A stretch of DNA of 55,046 nucleotides from an uncultured Roseburia sp. (GTDB lineage Bacteria > Bacillota > Clostridia > Lachnospirales > Lachnospiraceae), in NCBI GenBank assembly GCA_900548205.1, contig URJS01000006.1, positions 1 to 55,046 on the forward strand, given 5' to 3'. Position 1 is the first letter of the stretch, and each line of letters starts with the position of its first letter. A program made the translations under genes and the position numbers. Below the pieces are notes generated by a model. The model made no database searches and was not told where the DNA came from. It saw nothing but the letters and a program-made list of their open reading frames with translations. Below, one piece after another: positions 1-7,950 of the stretch.

Positions 1-73
1 CGCCCTGTATGCAAAAATCTCATCCTTTATGCATTGTGTTTCCGAGACTACTCAAAACCTCTCCTGTCTTTCC

Positions 74-2122
74 TTAGTAGTTCTCGGCATGAACCTCAAA
101 GTATGCCTGCGGATGATTGCAGGTCGGACACTTTTCCGGCGCCTTAGTTCCGACAACGATATGACCGCAGTTCCGGCACTCCCACACCTTCACCTCGCTT
201 TTTTCAAAAACAGCAAGCGTCTCAACATTCTTAAGCAGCGCCCGGTATCTCTCCTCGTGGTGCTTTTCAATCTCTGCAACTCTGCGGAATCTCTCAGCAA
301 GCTCCGGGAAGCCTTCCTCCTCTGCTGTTTTGGCAAATCCCTCATACATATCCGTCCACTCGTAGTTTTCTCCCTCTGCGGCAGAGAGAAGATTCGCCTG
401 TGTATCGCCTAACCCGTTTAATTCCTTAAACCACAGCTTTGCATGCTCCTTTTCATTGTTTGCAGTCTGCAAAAATAAAGCCGCGATCTGCTCATAGCCT
501 TCCTTTTTGGCAACGGAGGCAAAATAGGTATACTTATTGCGCGCTTCCGATTCTCCCGCAAACGCTGCCTGCAGATTGCGCTCTGTCTGCGTTCCCGCAT
601 ACGGGTTGCTTCCCTGCGCCCTCTCTACGATCTCCTCGAAGGCAGATGCCGGCTGCTTGCAAAGCGGGCATACAAATCCCTCCGGCAGACTCTCTCCCTC
701 ATGCACATAACCGCAAACCTTACATTTCCATTTTTTCATTGTCTCTTTTCCTCCTTTATGAAATAAATCACTCCTATCCTGATAAGAGGTATGAAGCATC
801 TCCTCTGCCAGTGCGCTAAGCGGCGCACCGTAAAACTCCTCATAGACCTTGCGCAGCTCGGCATTCTCGTGGCTTTTACGCACCGTAAGAGCATGGTCTC
901 TCTGATAAAGCCCTTCAATTCTCGCCTTGATGACCGCATCCTGCTCTCCCGTCATCTGCTTTGGCTGTCCGCCTCCGCCAACGCAGCCGCCCGGACAAGT
1001 CATAACCTCCACAAAGTGATACTCTCTTTCTTTGTTTTGTATCTGCCGGATCAGCTTTTCGGCATTGGCCGTACCGTGAACAACAGCGACCTTAACCTCC
1101 AGCTCACCGAACCGCACCGAAGCCTCGCGCAGCGAATCAAATCCTCTGACCGCTTTCAGTTCCATGAAATCGGCCGGCGCCTGCTCCCCTGTTACCCATT
1201 CATAAGCTGTCCGAAGAGCCGCCTCCATTACGCCTCCGGTATTTCCAAAGATCACGCCCGCTCCCGATGCCTCACCCATCAGAGAATCATAAGCGCTTTC
1301 CTCCAGAGAAGAAAAATCAATTCCCTCCTCTCTTGCCCATGCTGCCAGCTCGCGCACCGTGATCACAGCGTCCATATCACGCAGCCCCGGCTCCTTTAAA
1401 TAATGTGCCGACGCGTTCATTTCCTCGCGGCGGATCTCAAACTTCTTCGCCGTGCACGGTGTTAATGCCACATTAAAAATCCTCTTAGGGTCAAGCTCTT
1501 TCTTTTTTGCAAAATATGTTTTGACTGTCGGACCCTGCATCCCGATCGGACTTTTCGCTGTTGACAGATGAGGCGTCATGTCCGGGTGATACATCTCCAC
1601 ATATTTGACCCATGCCGGACAGCAGCTCGTAAACTGCGGCAGCGGAGCACTCGCCTTTGTAAGACGTGCGATCAGCTCACTTGCCTCCTCCACAATGGTG
1701 AGATCCGCGGCAAATGCAGTATCAAGCACATAATCCGCCCCAAGCCTCCGAAGCAGTGACACCAGCTTCCCCTGTACAAAGCTTCCTTTGGGCAGACCAA
1801 ATTCTTCTCCGAGAGAAGCCCTTACTGCAGGGGATGTATTGATCACAACAATTTTTTCTGAATCTAATACTGCCTCTCTGACCTGACGATATTCCTGTCG
1901 CTCCGTAATACTGTCGACCGGGCAGACGTTAGCGCATTGTCCGCAATGAATGCAGATCGCTTTTCCGCCCGTCTGTGCAAGGTTATAGGTTCCGTGCACG
2001 CCGATCGGGTCTGTACAGACCATTTTACAGGCGCCGCATTGAATACACTTGCTCTCGTCACGGCAAATACTTGGATTATCAGCCTCGATCGGCACGCGCA
2101 CCGTAAGCGGTAGATGTTCCAT
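74..2122 (-). CDS. hydA: [FeFe]-hydrogenase fused in frame to rubrerythrin (682 aa)
   Basis: One open frame encodes two normally separate proteins. Residues 1-461 are a short [FeFe]-hydrogenase: two 4Fe-4S motifs (Cys26/29/32/36 and Cys57/60/63/67), then H-cluster motifs TSCCPAW (165-171), TPCTAKK (221-227) and MTCPGGC (374-380). The short N-terminus and TPCTAK variant suggest a group B-like enzyme (inference). Residues 462-682 are a complete rubrerythrin with an N-terminal rubredoxin (CxxC pairs), a ferritin-like diiron domain with ExxH motifs, and a C-terminal rubredoxin. Rubrerythrins reduce H2O2 in anaerobes. The start at 2122 follows AAAGGAGG; the frame stays open further upstream but that part lies inside perR. 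No stop separates the halves, although a strong ribosome binding site precedes Met462, so a free 221-aa rubrerythrin may also be made. It follows perR and is probably PerR-controlled. Confidence 0.9.
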   Translation of the reverse strand: MEHLPLTVRVPIEADNPSICRDESKCIQCGACKMVCTDPIGVHGTYNLAQTGGKAICIHCGQCANVCPVDSITERQEYRQVREAVLDSEKIVVINTSPAVRASLGEEFGLPKGSFVQGKLVSLLRRLGADYVLDTAFAADLTIVEEASELIARLTKASAPLPQFTSCCPAWVKYVEMYHPDMTPHLSTAKSPIGMQGPTVKTYFAKKKELDPKRIFNVALTPCTAKKFEIRREEMNASAHYLKEPGLRDMDAVITVRELAAWAREEGIDFSSLEESAYDSLMGEASGAGVIFGNTGGVMEAALRTAYEWVTGEQAPADFMELKAVRGFDSLREASVRFGELEVKVAVVHGTANAEKLIRQIQNKEREYHFVEVMTCPGGCVGGGGQPKQMTGEQDAVIKARIEGLYQRDHALTVRKSHENAELRKVYEEFYGAPLSALAEEMLHTSYQDRSDLFHKGGKETMKKWKCKVCGYVHEGESLPEGFVCPLCKQPASAFEEIVERAQGSNPYAGTQTERNLQAAFAGESEARNKYTYFASVAKKEGYEQIAALFLQTANNEKEHAKLWFKELNGLGDTQANLLSAAEGENYEWTDMYEGFAKTAEEEGFPELAERFRRVAEIEKHHEERYRALLKNVETLAVFEKSEVKVWECRNCGHIVVGTKAPEKCPTCNHPQAYFEVHAENY
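750..757 (-). promoter_or_regulatory. Internal ribosome binding site for free rubrerythrin
   Basis: The minus strand reads AAAGGAGG, then 10 bases, then the ATG at 739 that would start a stand-alone 221-aa rubrerythrin. It lies inside the open hydrogenase frame, where it encodes residues HKGG of the linker. A near-perfect Shine-Dalgarno at this spot suggests two adjacent genes whose separating stop codon was lost, or a gene that makes both a fused and a free product. Confidence 0.65.
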
Positions 2123-2519
2123 ACAACTCCTCCTTTGTATTTTTCTTCTTACATGCAGGGCAGACGCCCTGAAAAACAATGTCAAAGTCGATGAAATCAA
2201 AGCCCTGCTTATCGGCGACCGCATTCTTTAAATCAGGCACCTGAGGCATCTCCACATCAAACAGACGCTTACATCCCATGCACCGGATATGATGATGGCG
2301 GTCCAGTCTGCAGTCGAAGCGGTCCGCTCCCTCCACCAGCGTTACCTTGCAAAGCTCTCCGCTTTCCACCAGCTGATTCAGATTTCTATAGACCGTCGTT
2401 CTGCTGATCGTCGGATAGGAAGCGATAATCTCTCCATATACCTCGTCCGCTGTCGGATGCGAGTTTAATTTTTTCACTGCTTCCAGGGTAAGACTGCGTT
2501 GAATCGTCTTGCGTACCAT
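2079..2519 (-). CDS. perR: PerR-type Fur-family peroxide-responsive repressor (146 aa)
   Basis: This is a Fur-superfamily metalloregulator: an N-terminal winged helix (ISRTTVYRNLNQL recognition segment) and a C-terminal dimerisation domain with two CxxC pairs (RCMGC and GVCPAC) for structural zinc. In the metal-sensing region (HHH followed by CKRLFD) an Asp sits where B. subtilis PerR has Asp104 and Fur usually has Glu, favouring PerR over Fur or Zur. The start at 2519 is chosen because GGAG lies 8 bases upstream; another ATG is at 2546. The 3' end overlaps the hydrogenase start by 44 bases. An 11-bp inverted repeat over the promoter points to autoregulation. Cofactor and inducer are inferred. 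Confidence 0.88.
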   Translation of the reverse strand: MVRKTIQRSLTLEAVKKLNSHPTADEVYGEIIASYPTISRTTVYRNLNQLVESGELCKVTLVEGADRFDCRLDRHHHIRCMGCKRLFDVEMPQVPDLKNAVADKQGFDFIDFDIVFQGVCPACKKKNTKEELYGTSTAYGARADRG

Positions 2520-2551
2520 TTTTATTACTCCATCTCTATTGCTCAATGTTT

Positions 2552-2576
2552 CTTAATAGTATCTTATACTATTAAG
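2552..2576. promoter_or_regulatory. Perfect inverted repeat, probable PerR operator
   Basis: Two perfect 11-bp arms, CTTAATAGTAT and ATACTATTAAG, are separated by CTT. The element is AT-rich like Fur/PerR boxes but does not match the 7-1-7 consensus exactly. It covers the -10 region of the perR promoter, 33 bases upstream of the start codon, as expected for an autorepressor. Confidence 0.7.
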
Positions 2577-2589
2577 AGATTTATGTCAA
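2561..2589 (-). promoter_or_regulatory. Sigma-A-type promoter of perR-hydA::rbr
   Basis: The minus strand carries TTGACA (2589-2584), a 17-base spacer, and TAAGAT (2566-2561). The -35 box is perfect and the -10 box matches 4 of 6. The -10 lies within the 25-bp palindrome, so a bound repressor would block polymerase. Confidence 0.7.
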
Positions 2590-2592
2590 TAT

Positions 2593-4092
2593 TTATTTTT
2601 GTATTCTAGGGAAATGCTGCCCTTCAAAAACGGCATCCAGCCCCTCCAGCCCCTGTGCAAGCTCCCGCTCACAGAGCCTCCCATAACCAAGCAGAAGTAC
2701 GGGATATGCACCAAATTCCCCCTTCCCTGTTATACACTTCTCCTCCTTTGCCATACGGGCGATCCCTTCTTCCTGCCCCAAATAATACTGCCGTATACCC
2801 GACACCCGCACGCCAAATTCTTCCGCCCTCCTGCAAAGCTCCTGCTCCTGCTCCTGCGTCTGCACCTCAACCAGCAGATGAAGTCCTGCATGCTCGCCGA
2901 TCACGCGGCGCACCCATCTCCTCTTTTTTAGCTCTGCCAACAAAAAGTCATGTCTGGCACGGTAAATACCTCTCATCTTATTCAGATGACGCTCAAAATG
3001 TCCCTCCCGAATAAAGCTGTTCACCAGCTCCTGCTGGATTCTCGGCACGGTCGCTGCATAAAAGCCGCAGACACAATGATAACGCTCCAAAAGCTTTGGC
3101 GGAAGCACCAGATAACTGATCCGAAGCGACGGTGCAATACTCTTGGAAAACGTGCCAAGATAAATAACTCTCCCAAAGCGGTCAATGCTCTGAAGCGACG
3201 GTATCGGCTTGCCGCGGTAACGGTATTCGCTGTCATGGTCGTCCTCAATGAGATAACGGCCTTCCCTCTCCGCTGCCCACTCCAAAAGCTCCAGTCGCTT
3301 TCCGAGCGTCATTACCGAACCCACTGGAAATTGGTGCGAGGGCATCACATAGACCAGCGATGGAGCAAGCCCTCGCACCTCTCTCATACAAAGTCCGTCC
3401 TCCAAAGCCGGAACAGTTATGACCTCATACCCCGTATTTAAAAAAGTGCGGTATGCCTGCGGATAACCGGGATCCTCCATCAAAACTGTCTGCTCCCGCC
3501 CCAGAATCTGTGACAGCAGTATCTCCAGATATTCATTTCCGGCGCCAACAATAATCTGATCCGGCAGACAATTTACCCCGCGCGCCTGATGCAGATAAGC
3601 GGCGATCGTCTCTCGCAGCTCCCGTCCTCCCTGCCCGTCTCCCGCCAGCAAAAGCTCCTCCCTGTCATCAAGCAGTACGTTTTTACTAAGCCTCCTCCAG
3701 ATATTATACGGAAAATTCTCTGTGTCGACCGCATAAGGAGAAAAATCGATCAATGACAGCCTCTGCCCGTCCTCTCTAAGCGCCCTGGAGCCCCGGCTGA
3801 CAAGCTCCCCTTCTTTTTGTATTTCCCGATGCAGACTGTAAAGCCCTGTAATATCGCATACAAAAAAGCCCCTGCAGGGTTCCGCTTTGATATATCCCTC
3901 TGCCCGGAGCTGTTCGTATGCGAGATCGACGGTACTTCGGCTGACGGAAAGCCCCTGCGCCAGCCGACGCGTCGATGGGAGCTTTTCTCCCCTTAAAAGG
4001 TTTCCTGATACAATCTCATTCTTAATCGACTCATATATTTTTTCATAAAGGGGAGCTTTCGCTCCCCCTTGCAGATCGATCATAATTTCCAT
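2593..4092 (-). CDS. MocR/PdxR-type GntR regulator with aminotransferase domain (499 aa)
   Basis: Residues about 10-80 form a GntR winged helix (GEKLPSTRRLAQGLSVSRSTV). Residues about 110-490 are a fold-type I PLP aminotransferase-like domain: EDDHDSEY at 283-290 and the PLP lysine context GTFSKSIAPSLR, with Lys317. MocR proteins are PLP-dependent regulators, often of vitamin B6 or amino-acid metabolism. No pdx, gab or other typical target lies nearby, so the regulon is unknown. Its ATG shares the A of the upstream gene's TAA (TAATG), implying translational coupling to the DUF2225 gene. Length is normal for the family. Confidence 0.9.
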   Translation of the reverse strand: MEIMIDLQGGAKAPLYEKIYESIKNEIVSGNLLRGEKLPSTRRLAQGLSVSRSTVDLAYEQLRAEGYIKAEPCRGFFVCDITGLYSLHREIQKEGELVSRGSRALREDGQRLSLIDFSPYAVDTENFPYNIWRRLSKNVLLDDREELLLAGDGQGGRELRETIAAYLHQARGVNCLPDQIIVGAGNEYLEILLSQILGREQTVLMEDPGYPQAYRTFLNTGYEVITVPALEDGLCMREVRGLAPSLVYVMPSHQFPVGSVMTLGKRLELLEWAAEREGRYLIEDDHDSEYRYRGKPIPSLQSIDRFGRVIYLGTFSKSIAPSLRISYLVLPPKLLERYHCVCGFYAATVPRIQQELVNSFIREGHFERHLNKMRGIYRARHDFLLAELKKRRWVRRVIGEHAGLHLLVEVQTQEQEQELCRRAEEFGVRVSGIRQYYLGQEEGIARMAKEEKCITGKGEFGAYPVLLLGYGRLCERELAQGLEGLDAVFEGQHFPRIQK

Positions 4093-4943
4093 TATTGCTT
4101 ACTCTTTTTGATCTCGTTGACAATCGTCTCCTTTAAATCATAAGCACGGTCCTTCATCTTCTTGGACGCTGCCGCAGACTGCTGGATTCTTGCAATACAC
4201 TTCGATGCCACATCATATTTCTTGAAATGATATGCCATCGTTGCCATCAGGTAATCCATCGTGCACTCATCCATACCGCACATCGGATAATTCTCACTTG
4301 CAACTGCTTTGGTAAAGCCCTCAAACGCCTGTGCGTAAAACGCCTCCTCCTGCTCCTTACATGCTTTGCGCTCCTGCTCCTGCTTTGGTTCCTTCGGGTC
4401 GAGCGTCTCGCATTTTCCGCGCAGCAGCCATGCCAGATTTAAGCAGGTATATGCTTTCTCGCTTGTCTTTCCTTTTTTTGCCATTGCACAAAAAAGCGCC
4501 AGCTTGTAACGCTCAATCGCCTCGTCATAGTCAAGCACCTTCGGCTCAACCGAACCATCTCCCTTAAAATTAGCGCAGACCTGCTCCTTCACCAGACGGA
4601 TCTGACCGCTTGACAAATGCTCGAAATAGCGGCTGACCGCCGTATAACCGCAATGCGGGCACGACTTCACATTATACTTTAATGTATCAATATACTCATG
4701 GCGCGGGCGCAGATCCAAATCCGACTCCAGACGCTTGACACGGCTGTTGACAATTTTTGTCTTAAACACCTTATCGCAGACCGTGCAGCGAACCGCCTTG
4801 TCAAGAAGGAAGCTTGACTCCTGCGGGATCTCCCCCACCTGTGCGCCTTTCTCATTTACAACTTCCTTTTTCTCCTCCGCAAAAATATTTGCAGTATCCT
4901 CCGCCTTAATGCCAAACTTTTCTAACCCCGAGAATAAATTCAT
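4092..4943 (-). CDS. DUF2225 family protein (283 aa)
   Basis: I recognise a DUF2225 protein: an N-terminal zinc-binding region with paired CxxC motifs (CTVC and CPHCG, residues about 54-100), followed by a helical repeat-like part (DEAIERYKLALFCAM, AYTCLNLAWLLRG) resembling TPR helices. Molecular function of the family is not established. The start follows AGGAGG with good spacing. It sits 24 bases after glnS and ends in TAATG with the MocR regulator, so glnS, this gene and the regulator probably form one transcript. Confidence 0.85.
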   Translation of the reverse strand: MNLFSGLEKFGIKAEDTANIFAEEKKEVVNEKGAQVGEIPQESSFLLDKAVRCTVCDKVFKTKIVNSRVKRLESDLDLRPRHEYIDTLKYNVKSCPHCGYTAVSRYFEHLSSGQIRLVKEQVCANFKGDGSVEPKVLDYDEAIERYKLALFCAMAKKGKTSEKAYTCLNLAWLLRGKCETLDPKEPKQEQERKACKEQEEAFYAQAFEGFTKAVASENYPMCGMDECTMDYLMATMAYHFKKYDVASKCIARIQQSAAASKKMKDRAYDLKETIVNEIKKSKQ

Positions 4944-4967
4944 ATGCTTTTCCTCCTAAATGTAACG

Positions 4968-6656
4968 CTACGCAGTCGGCAGCTTAAATGAGCTCTTTAA
5001 TGATACGATGCGATTAAATACCGGATGCTCCGGCGCAGAATCCTTCACGTCCACACAGAAAAATCCTTGTCTGACGAACTGAAAGCTTTCATACGCCTTC
5101 GCCTGCGCCAAGCTCTCCTCCAGCATACAATCCTTTCGTACGATCAGTGAATTCGGGTTTAAATTCAGACTGCCGTCCTCATTGTACACGCCCTTCTCCT
5201 CATCCACGATATTCTCATACAAACGCACGGTCGCCTTCTTTGCATGCGCCGCAGATACCCAGTGAATCGTGCCCTTTACTTTTCGTCCGTCCGGACTGTT
5301 TCCGCCGCGTGACGCCGGATCGTAGGTACAGTGGATCTCCGTCACCCTTCCGTCCTCGTCCTTCACAAAGCTGTTGCAGGTCACAAAGTACGCGTTCATT
5401 AAGCGGACCTCATTCCCCGGAAACATGCGGAAATATTTCTTGGGCGGCTCCTCCATAAAGTCCTCGCGCTCAATGTAAATCTCTCTCGAAAACGGAACCT
5501 CCCGCACGCCGAGCGACTCGTTCTCAAGATTATTGACAACCTCCACATATTCTGTCTGCCCCTCAGGATAATTATCAATCACAACCTTCACAGGATCAAG
5601 CACCGCCATCATACGCGGACGCTTCATTTTTAAATCCTCGCGGATGCAGTACTCCAGCATCGCATAATCCACAGAGCTGTTCGCCTTGGAGATACCGCAG
5701 AGCTCCACAAACATTTTTAAGGATTCCGGCGTAAAGCCCCGTCTGCGCAATGCAGCGATCGACACAAGACGCGGATCATCCCAGCCATCAACGATTCCTT
5801 CCTCAACCAGACGCTTGATATAGCGCTTTCCCGTCACAACATTTGTCAGATACAGCTTTGCAAACTCAATCTGTCTTGGCGGCATCTGGCTCTTATCCGG
5901 CACCATCTCAGCGCCAACCTCCCGGATCACCCAATCATAAAGCGGTCTGTGGTCCTCAAACTCGAGCGTACAGATCGAATGCGTAATTCCCTCAATCGCA
6001 TCCTCCATCGGATGTGCATAATCATACATCGGGTAAATACACCATTGATCGCCGGTTCTGTGATGGCTCATACGCGCAACACGGTAGATGACAGGATCTC
6101 TCATATTGATATTGGAAGAAGCCATATCGATCCGGGCACGCAGCACCTTCTCGCCATCGGCAAACTTTCCATTCTTCATATCCGAAAAAAGCGCCAGATT
6201 CTCCTCAATGCTTCTGCTGCTGTAAGGGTCTTCCTTTCCCGCCTCGGTCAGCGTGCCGCGATACTCACGGATCTGCTCCGCCGAAAGGTCCGACACATAT
6301 GCCTTACCTTTTTTAATGAGCCGCACCGCGCCCTCATACATCTGGTCAAAATAATCCGATGCAAACAGCAGCCGCTCCTCCCAGTCCGCGCCGAGCCATT
6401 TTATATCCTCTATGATCGCCTCCACAAACTCCGTCTTTTCCTTCGTCGGGTTCGTATCGTCAAAGCGCAGATTAAACTTACCGTCATACTTTTGCGCCAA
6501 GCCGTAATTCAGTAAAATAGACTTGGCATGTCCAATATGCAGATAGCCATTCGGCTCCGGCGGGAATCTTGTATGCACCTTCGTGCAATGCCCCTCCTCT
6601 ATATCCTTATCAATGATCTGCTCAATAAAATTCTTTGAGACATTTTCATTCTCCAT
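4968..6656 (-). CDS. glnS: Glutaminyl-tRNA synthetase (562 aa)
   Basis: A class I synthetase that charges tRNA-Gln. The Rossmann fold carries the HIGH motif (FPPEPNGYLHIGHAKS, about residues 31-46), followed by the GlnRS signature FDDTNP, the anticodon-recognition region and beta-barrel C-terminal domains ending in FNRIVSLKSSFK. The start at 6656 is chosen over the ATG at 6662 because AGGAGG lies 7 bases before it and only 1 base before the other. The KMSKS-equivalent loop reads VTGKR (274-278) rather than the E. coli VMSKR. Most Firmicutes make Gln-tRNA by the GatCAB amidation route, so a GlnRS implies an acquired direct pathway (established knowledge plus inference). Confidence 0.95.
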   Translation of the reverse strand: MENENVSKNFIEQIIDKDIEEGHCTKVHTRFPPEPNGYLHIGHAKSILLNYGLAQKYDGKFNLRFDDTNPTKEKTEFVEAIIEDIKWLGADWEERLLFASDYFDQMYEGAVRLIKKGKAYVSDLSAEQIREYRGTLTEAGKEDPYSSRSIEENLALFSDMKNGKFADGEKVLRARIDMASSNINMRDPVIYRVARMSHHRTGDQWCIYPMYDYAHPMEDAIEGITHSICTLEFEDHRPLYDWVIREVGAEMVPDKSQMPPRQIEFAKLYLTNVVTGKRYIKRLVEEGIVDGWDDPRLVSIAALRRRGFTPESLKMFVELCGISKANSSVDYAMLEYCIREDLKMKRPRMMAVLDPVKVVIDNYPEGQTEYVEVVNNLENESLGVREVPFSREIYIEREDFMEEPPKKYFRMFPGNEVRLMNAYFVTCNSFVKDEDGRVTEIHCTYDPASRGGNSPDGRKVKGTIHWVSAAHAKKATVRLYENIVDEEKGVYNEDGSLNLNPNSLIVRKDCMLEESLAQAKAYESFQFVRQGFFCVDVKDSAPEHPVFNRIVSLKSSFKLPTA

Positions 6657-6705
6657 TGTCATTCCTCCTCATCTTCTGCCAAAAAAGCAGGACAACTTAT
6701 CACAT

Positions 6706-6734
6706 ATCATACATGATACGCACGCAGGGCGCAA
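6706..6734 (-). promoter_or_regulatory. Probable glnS promoter
   Basis: The minus strand has TTGCGC (6734-6729), a 17-base spacer and TATGAT (6711-6706), about 50 bases before the glnS start. The -10 matches 5 of 6 and the -35 matches 4 of 6. Confidence 0.5.
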
Positions 6735-6759
6735 GCATAATCTGAAAACCTGTCTTGCT

Positions 6760-7950
6760 TTAGCCCCTGACTTCATTCCGGAATCTGTTGCAGAGCGCGA
6801 TGCCCGCCAGCAGCAGAATCGGAAAGATCACAGCAGCCAAAATCCCTGCCTTTAAATTATCATTCCTGACACCTGAAACGATACCCGCCAACGTAGGTCC
6901 GCCGGAGCAGCCCAAGTCCCCTCCAAGCGCGAGCAGTGCAAACAGCGCCGTCCCACCGCTTGGAAGCGCGGCTGCCGCCTTACTGAAGGTCCCCGGCCAC
7001 ATAATGCCGACAGACAGACCGCAGAACGCACATGCCGCAAGATTGACTGCGGGAACAGGTACAAACACAATACAAAGATACGAAACGATACACAACAGAC
7101 TGCTGCCTGCCATAAAACTATCCAGCGCGATCCGATCCCCGAATTTCCCGTAAAAAGCACGGGAAATCCCCATCAGCAGCGCAAATGCCATAGGTCCCGC
7201 CAGATCTCCGAGCGTCTTGCTGATGCCAAGCCCCTGCTCGGCAAACATGGAAGCCCATTGGCTGACTGCCTGCTCGCTTGCTCCGGCACAGACCATCATC
7301 AGCAAAAGGACCCAAAACAGCCGGTCGGAAAGGAGCTGCCTGATAGTCATTCCGCTCTCACCCTCCGGCGCAAGCGGTGCAAGCGGCACCTTCAAAAACG
7401 CAAACATATTTCCAAGCGGGATCAACGCCCAAAAAAGTGCCAGAAGCTTCCAAGCCTCCGTTCCCGCAAGCTGAAAAAACAGGGTCGAAACCAATATCAC
7501 CCCGACATGCCCCCAGCAGTAAAAAGAGTGCAGCATACTCATCGCCGCCTCTTTATTCTCCGACGGACACGCCTCCACGACCGGGCTGACAAGCACCTCC
7601 AAAAGCCCGCCGCCGACCGCATAGATCATGACTGCAGTCAAAATTCCAACAAACGGGTCAGCCAGCACCTCCGGAAGAATCGTCAGTGATACAAGACCTG
7701 CCGCCGCCAACAGATGCGCCAGCACCATAGACCTGCGGTAACCAATACGATCCACAAACCCGATTGCCAATAAATCGACCAGAAGCTGAATCCCAAAATT
7801 AAAGGTCACTAACAACGTGATCCTTGATAAGGAGATTCCATAGCTTCGCTGAAAGGTCAAAAACAGCAGCGGCACAAAATTATTGATGATCGCCTGCACG
7901 ATATATGCCGTAAAGCATGCTGCAATCGTCTTATTATATTGATTTTTCAT
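6760..7950 (-). CDS. MFS transporter (396 aa)
   Basis: About 12 hydrophobic segments in two halves, with the major facilitator loop 2-3 signature region near GFVDRIGYRRSMVLAHLL. The N-terminus (IVQAIINNFVPLLFLTFQRSYGIS) and overall shape resemble sugar/FucP-like or uncharacterised Firmicute MFS proteins; the substrate cannot be told from sequence. The gene starts with the ATGA overlap of trpS (4 bases), so it is translationally coupled to the synthetase gene. No drug-efflux motif C is obvious. Confidence 0.85.
   Translation of the reverse strand: MKNQYNKTIAACFTAYIVQAIINNFVPLLFLTFQRSYGISLSRITLLVTFNFGIQLLVDLLAIGFVDRIGYRRSMVLAHLLAAAGLVSLTILPEVLADPFVGILTAVMIYAVGGGLLEVLVSPVVEACPSENKEAAMSMLHSFYCWGHVGVILVSTLFFQLAGTEAWKLLALFWALIPLGNMFAFLKVPLAPLAPEGESGMTIRQLLSDRLFWVLLLMMVCAGASEQAVSQWASMFAEQGLGISKTLGDLAGPMAFALLMGISRAFYGKFGDRIALDSFMAGSSLLCIVSYLCIVFVPVPAVNLAACAFCGLSVGIMWPGTFSKAAAALPSGGTALFALLALGGDLGCSGGPTLAGIVSGVRNDNLKAGILAAVIFPILLLAGIALCNRFRNEVRG

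Noticed and set aside
1..73. Possible start of another minus-strand gene or a terminator after the rubrerythrin
   Set aside because: The segment has AAAGG and ATGCA/TGCAT pairing but too little sequence remains to call a gene or a terminator.
29..819. Open frames on the plus strand opposite the rubrerythrin part
   Set aside because: They lie antisense to a clear gene, lack ribosome binding sites and show no family resemblance.
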